Assembly (NCBI GenBank): GCA_020051815.1
Contig: JAGVQF010000096.1
Location: 1-7,383, forward strand
Direction of reading: 5' to 3'
Length of the DNA: 7,383 nucleotides
Source: Candidatus Saganbacteria bacterium
Lineage (GTDB): Bacteria > Margulisbacteria > WOR-1 > O2-12-FULL-45-9 > XYB2-FULL-48-7
The position numbers and the translations under genes were made by a program. Positions 6,211 through 7,383 of this stretch are shown in pieces. Position 1 is the first letter of the stretch. Each line of letters begins with the position of its first letter. The notes under the pieces were generated by a model that was not told where the DNA came from, ran no database searches, and saw only the letters and a program-made list of their open reading frames with translations.

Positions 6211-6599
6211 AATGATGTTTTACCCCCCTTCGTTTGCCCCAGATATTTCTTCACCATCTCGATCAGCTTGAACGGATCGAACGGCTTGGTGACGTAATCA
6301 TCGGCGCCGAGCGACTTGCCTTTTTTTATGTTGTCATCGGCCGCGCGCACCGAAACGATGATGATGGGGATGCCGGCCGTGGCCGGGTTCTTCTTCAGCT
6401 TGTCGCAGACCTCAAAGCCGTCCATCTCCGGCAGCATGATATCGAGCAGGATCAAGTCGGGATGGCCGGCTGTCGCCATTTTCAGGCCGGAGGGGCCGTC
6501 AGCCGCGATGCTCGCCTCAAAACCCTCCATCTTCATTAAATTTGCCATCATTTCCGACGTCGCCGGATAATCCTCGACGATCAAAACTTTTTTAGCCAA
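6207..6599 (-). CDS. single-domain response regulator (CheY-like receiver, TTG start)
   Basis: This 130-residue protein is a receiver domain alone. The acidic pocket is E9 and D10 (KVLIVEDY), the phosphoacceptor is D53 (LILLDIMLPEMDGFEV), the switch residue is S83 (IIIVSVRA) and the conserved Lys is K105 (DDYVTKPFDP). All needed residues are present. No DNA-binding or enzymatic output domain follows, so it should act by protein contact or as a phosphorelay step. The start is TTG at 6599-6597, giving fMet-AKKVLIVED. It is chosen because a strong GAAGGAGG lies 8 nt upstream and receiver folds begin here. An ATG at 6779 in the same frame would add 60 basic, low-complexity residues that only read through the kinase gene in another frame. 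The gene starts one base after the kinase stop and overlaps the radical SAM gene by ATGA. Confidence 0.9.
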   Translation of the reverse strand: MAKKVLIVEDYPATSEMMANLMKMEGFEASIAADGPSGLKMATAGHPDLILLDIMLPEMDGFEVCDKLKKNPATAGIPIIIVSVRAADDNIKKGKSLGADDYVTKPFDPFKLIEMVKKYLGQTKGGKTSL

Positions 6600-6600
6600 T

Positions 6601-7383
6601 TTATTTGCCTCCTTCGATCGGCAGCCTGATAATAAATTTCGAGCCCTTGCCCGCGCCCGGCGACTCGGCCCAGATCTTGCCGTCGTGGAGCCCAACCAGC
6701 TCACGCGCGATGGCCAGCCCCATGCCGATACCGCCCGCGGCACGGGTATAGGAACTGTCGATCTGGAAGAATTTTTCAAAAACTTTTTCCAGCAGTTCGG
6801 GAGCTATGCCGATACCGTTATCGATCACTTCGATCCTGATATCGGCGTCTTCGGCCAGGGCGCGTATCGTGATCTCGCCCCCCTTGGGGGTAAATTTGAT
6901 CGAATTGCCGATCAGGTTGGTGACCACTCTCTTGATCTTGATCTCATCGGCGATGATCGTCGGGATATTGTCGGCCGCTTCAACTTTTAAAACGAGCCCC
7001 CGTCCCTCGGCCAATATCCCGATCGCCTCGATCACTTCGTTGATGACCTTTTTGACCGAAAGCGGCTCTTTGGAGAGCGGGATCGGCTTGCCAAGCTCAA
7101 GGCGCGAGATGTCGAGCAAACTCTCGATCAGGTCCTGCAAGTGGTCGCTCTGGCGGGAGAGGATTTTGAGGGCTTCTCGCTGGGCGGCGGGGATCTCGCC
7201 CATCTTGTTGGCCAATAGCAGCGAAAGGTAGCCTTTGATCGGCGTCAGCGGAGTGCGCAGTTCATGGCTGACCATCGACAAAAATTCGGTCTTCAGGCGG
7301 TCGACAGACGCAAGTTTGGTCATATCTTCTTTGAGGTCTTTGAGCATGTGGAGGGCGGCCCGGCGGGCGTCTTCCAGCTCCCC
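6601..7383 (-). CDS. sensor histidine kinase, C-terminal part (5' end lies outside the window)
   Basis: The frame is open to the right edge and gives 260 visible residues. An ATG at 7347 is internal, because the preceding residues ELEDARRAALH continue the helical linker typical of these kinases. HisKA follows with FLSMVSHELRTPLTPIKGYL; the phosphoacceptor is His40 of the visible part (codon 7266-7264). The ATPase domain has N-box TNLIGNSIKFTP (155-166), DNGIG (188-192), VFEKFFQID (201-209) and GGIGMGL (217-223). All catalytic boxes are intact, so this should autophosphorylate and pass phosphate to the receiver encoded one base downstream. Sensor domains are not visible. The catalytic core is clearly related to the membrane kinase homologue at 486-2987; both share LRTPLTPIxGYLSLLL and the same C-terminal pattern, but that one has lost the His. 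Confidence 0.92.
   Translation of the reverse strand, partial: GELEDARRAALHMLKDLKEDMTKLASVDRLKTEFLSMVSHELRTPLTPIKGYLSLLLANKMGEIPAAQREALKILSRQSDHLQDLIESLLDISRLELGKPIPLSKEPLSVKKVINEVIEAIGILAEGRGLVLKVEAADNIPTIIADEIKIKRVVTNLIGNSIKFTPKGGEITIRALAEDADIRIEVIDNGIGIAPELLEKVFEKFFQIDSSYTRAAGGIGMGLAIARELVGLHDGKIWAESPGAGKGSKFIIRLPIEGGK
6608..6615 (-). promoter_or_regulatory. ribosome binding site that fixes the TTG start of the response regulator
   Basis: GAAGGAGG on the minus strand lies 8 nt before TTG 6599. It sits inside the last codons of the kinase gene and decides between this start and the longer ATG reading. Confidence 0.8.

Noticed and set aside
6600..6779. A 60-residue N-terminal extension of the response regulator from an ATG at 6779
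   Set aside because: The extension reads through the kinase gene in another frame, looks like low-complexity basic sequence, and has no family match. The TTG at 6599 has a strong Shine-Dalgarno 8 nt upstream.
7345..7347. ATG 7347 as the true start of the right-hand kinase
   Set aside because: The frame stays open to the window edge and the upstream residues continue the helical linker common in these kinases, so the gene is treated as 5'-partial.

Overview
This is a bacterial window. It shows Shine-Dalgarno sequences, four-base stop/start overlaps, sigma70-type promoters and two-component signalling genes. Five of the six genes lie on the minus strand and the sixth, a methyltransferase, lies on the plus strand. 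No taxonomic marker gene is present. Mid-GC coding sequence, a cobalamin-type radical SAM enzyme and large multidomain sensor kinases fit an uncultured Gram-negative or candidate-phylum bacterium, but that placement is a weak inference.

Layout from right to left, in the direction of minus-strand transcription. (1) The C-terminal half of a histidine kinase (entering at 7383, ending at 6601) with an intact phosphoacceptor His. One base later comes a single-domain response regulator with a TTG start (6599-6207), then a B12-binding radical SAM protein (6210-4900) joined by an ATGA overlap. These three form a tight operon. (2) A plus-strand class I methyltransferase (4176-4937) whose 3' end overlaps the radical SAM gene tail to tail by 38 bp. 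(3) A ketoacyl-ACP synthase III / HMG-CoA-synthase-like thiolase-fold enzyme (4102-2996), divergent from the methyltransferase across a 73-bp gap. Its TTGAAA-17-TATAAT promoter reaches into the methyltransferase start. (4) An 833-residue polytopic membrane histidine-kinase-like protein (2987-486), 8 bp behind the thiolase-fold gene. (5) The N-terminal GAF domain of a NifA-like regulator (441 to beyond position 1), 44 bp further on and with its own near-consensus promoter.

The most interesting part is the left half. The membrane kinase keeps every ATP-binding box but has Asn (N614) where the phosphoacceptor His should be, so it looks like a signalling pseudokinase. The next gene encodes a GAF domain that resembles NifA. 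A non-phosphorylating kinase homologue followed by a NifA-type activator is the same order as nifL-nifA, and suggests control by direct protein contact in a membrane-linked version. The regulator's promoter (TTGACC-17-TATAAT) ends 11 bp before the only usable ATG, so its mRNA should be nearly leaderless. Two ACAAWATTGT boxes flank the -10 and could be operators. The thiolase-fold enzyme keeps its Cys and Asn but appears to have Thr in place of the catalytic His. Together with the methyltransferase and the radical SAM protein, it hints at a small lipid or metabolite modification locus under two-component-like control. That joint function is inference only.
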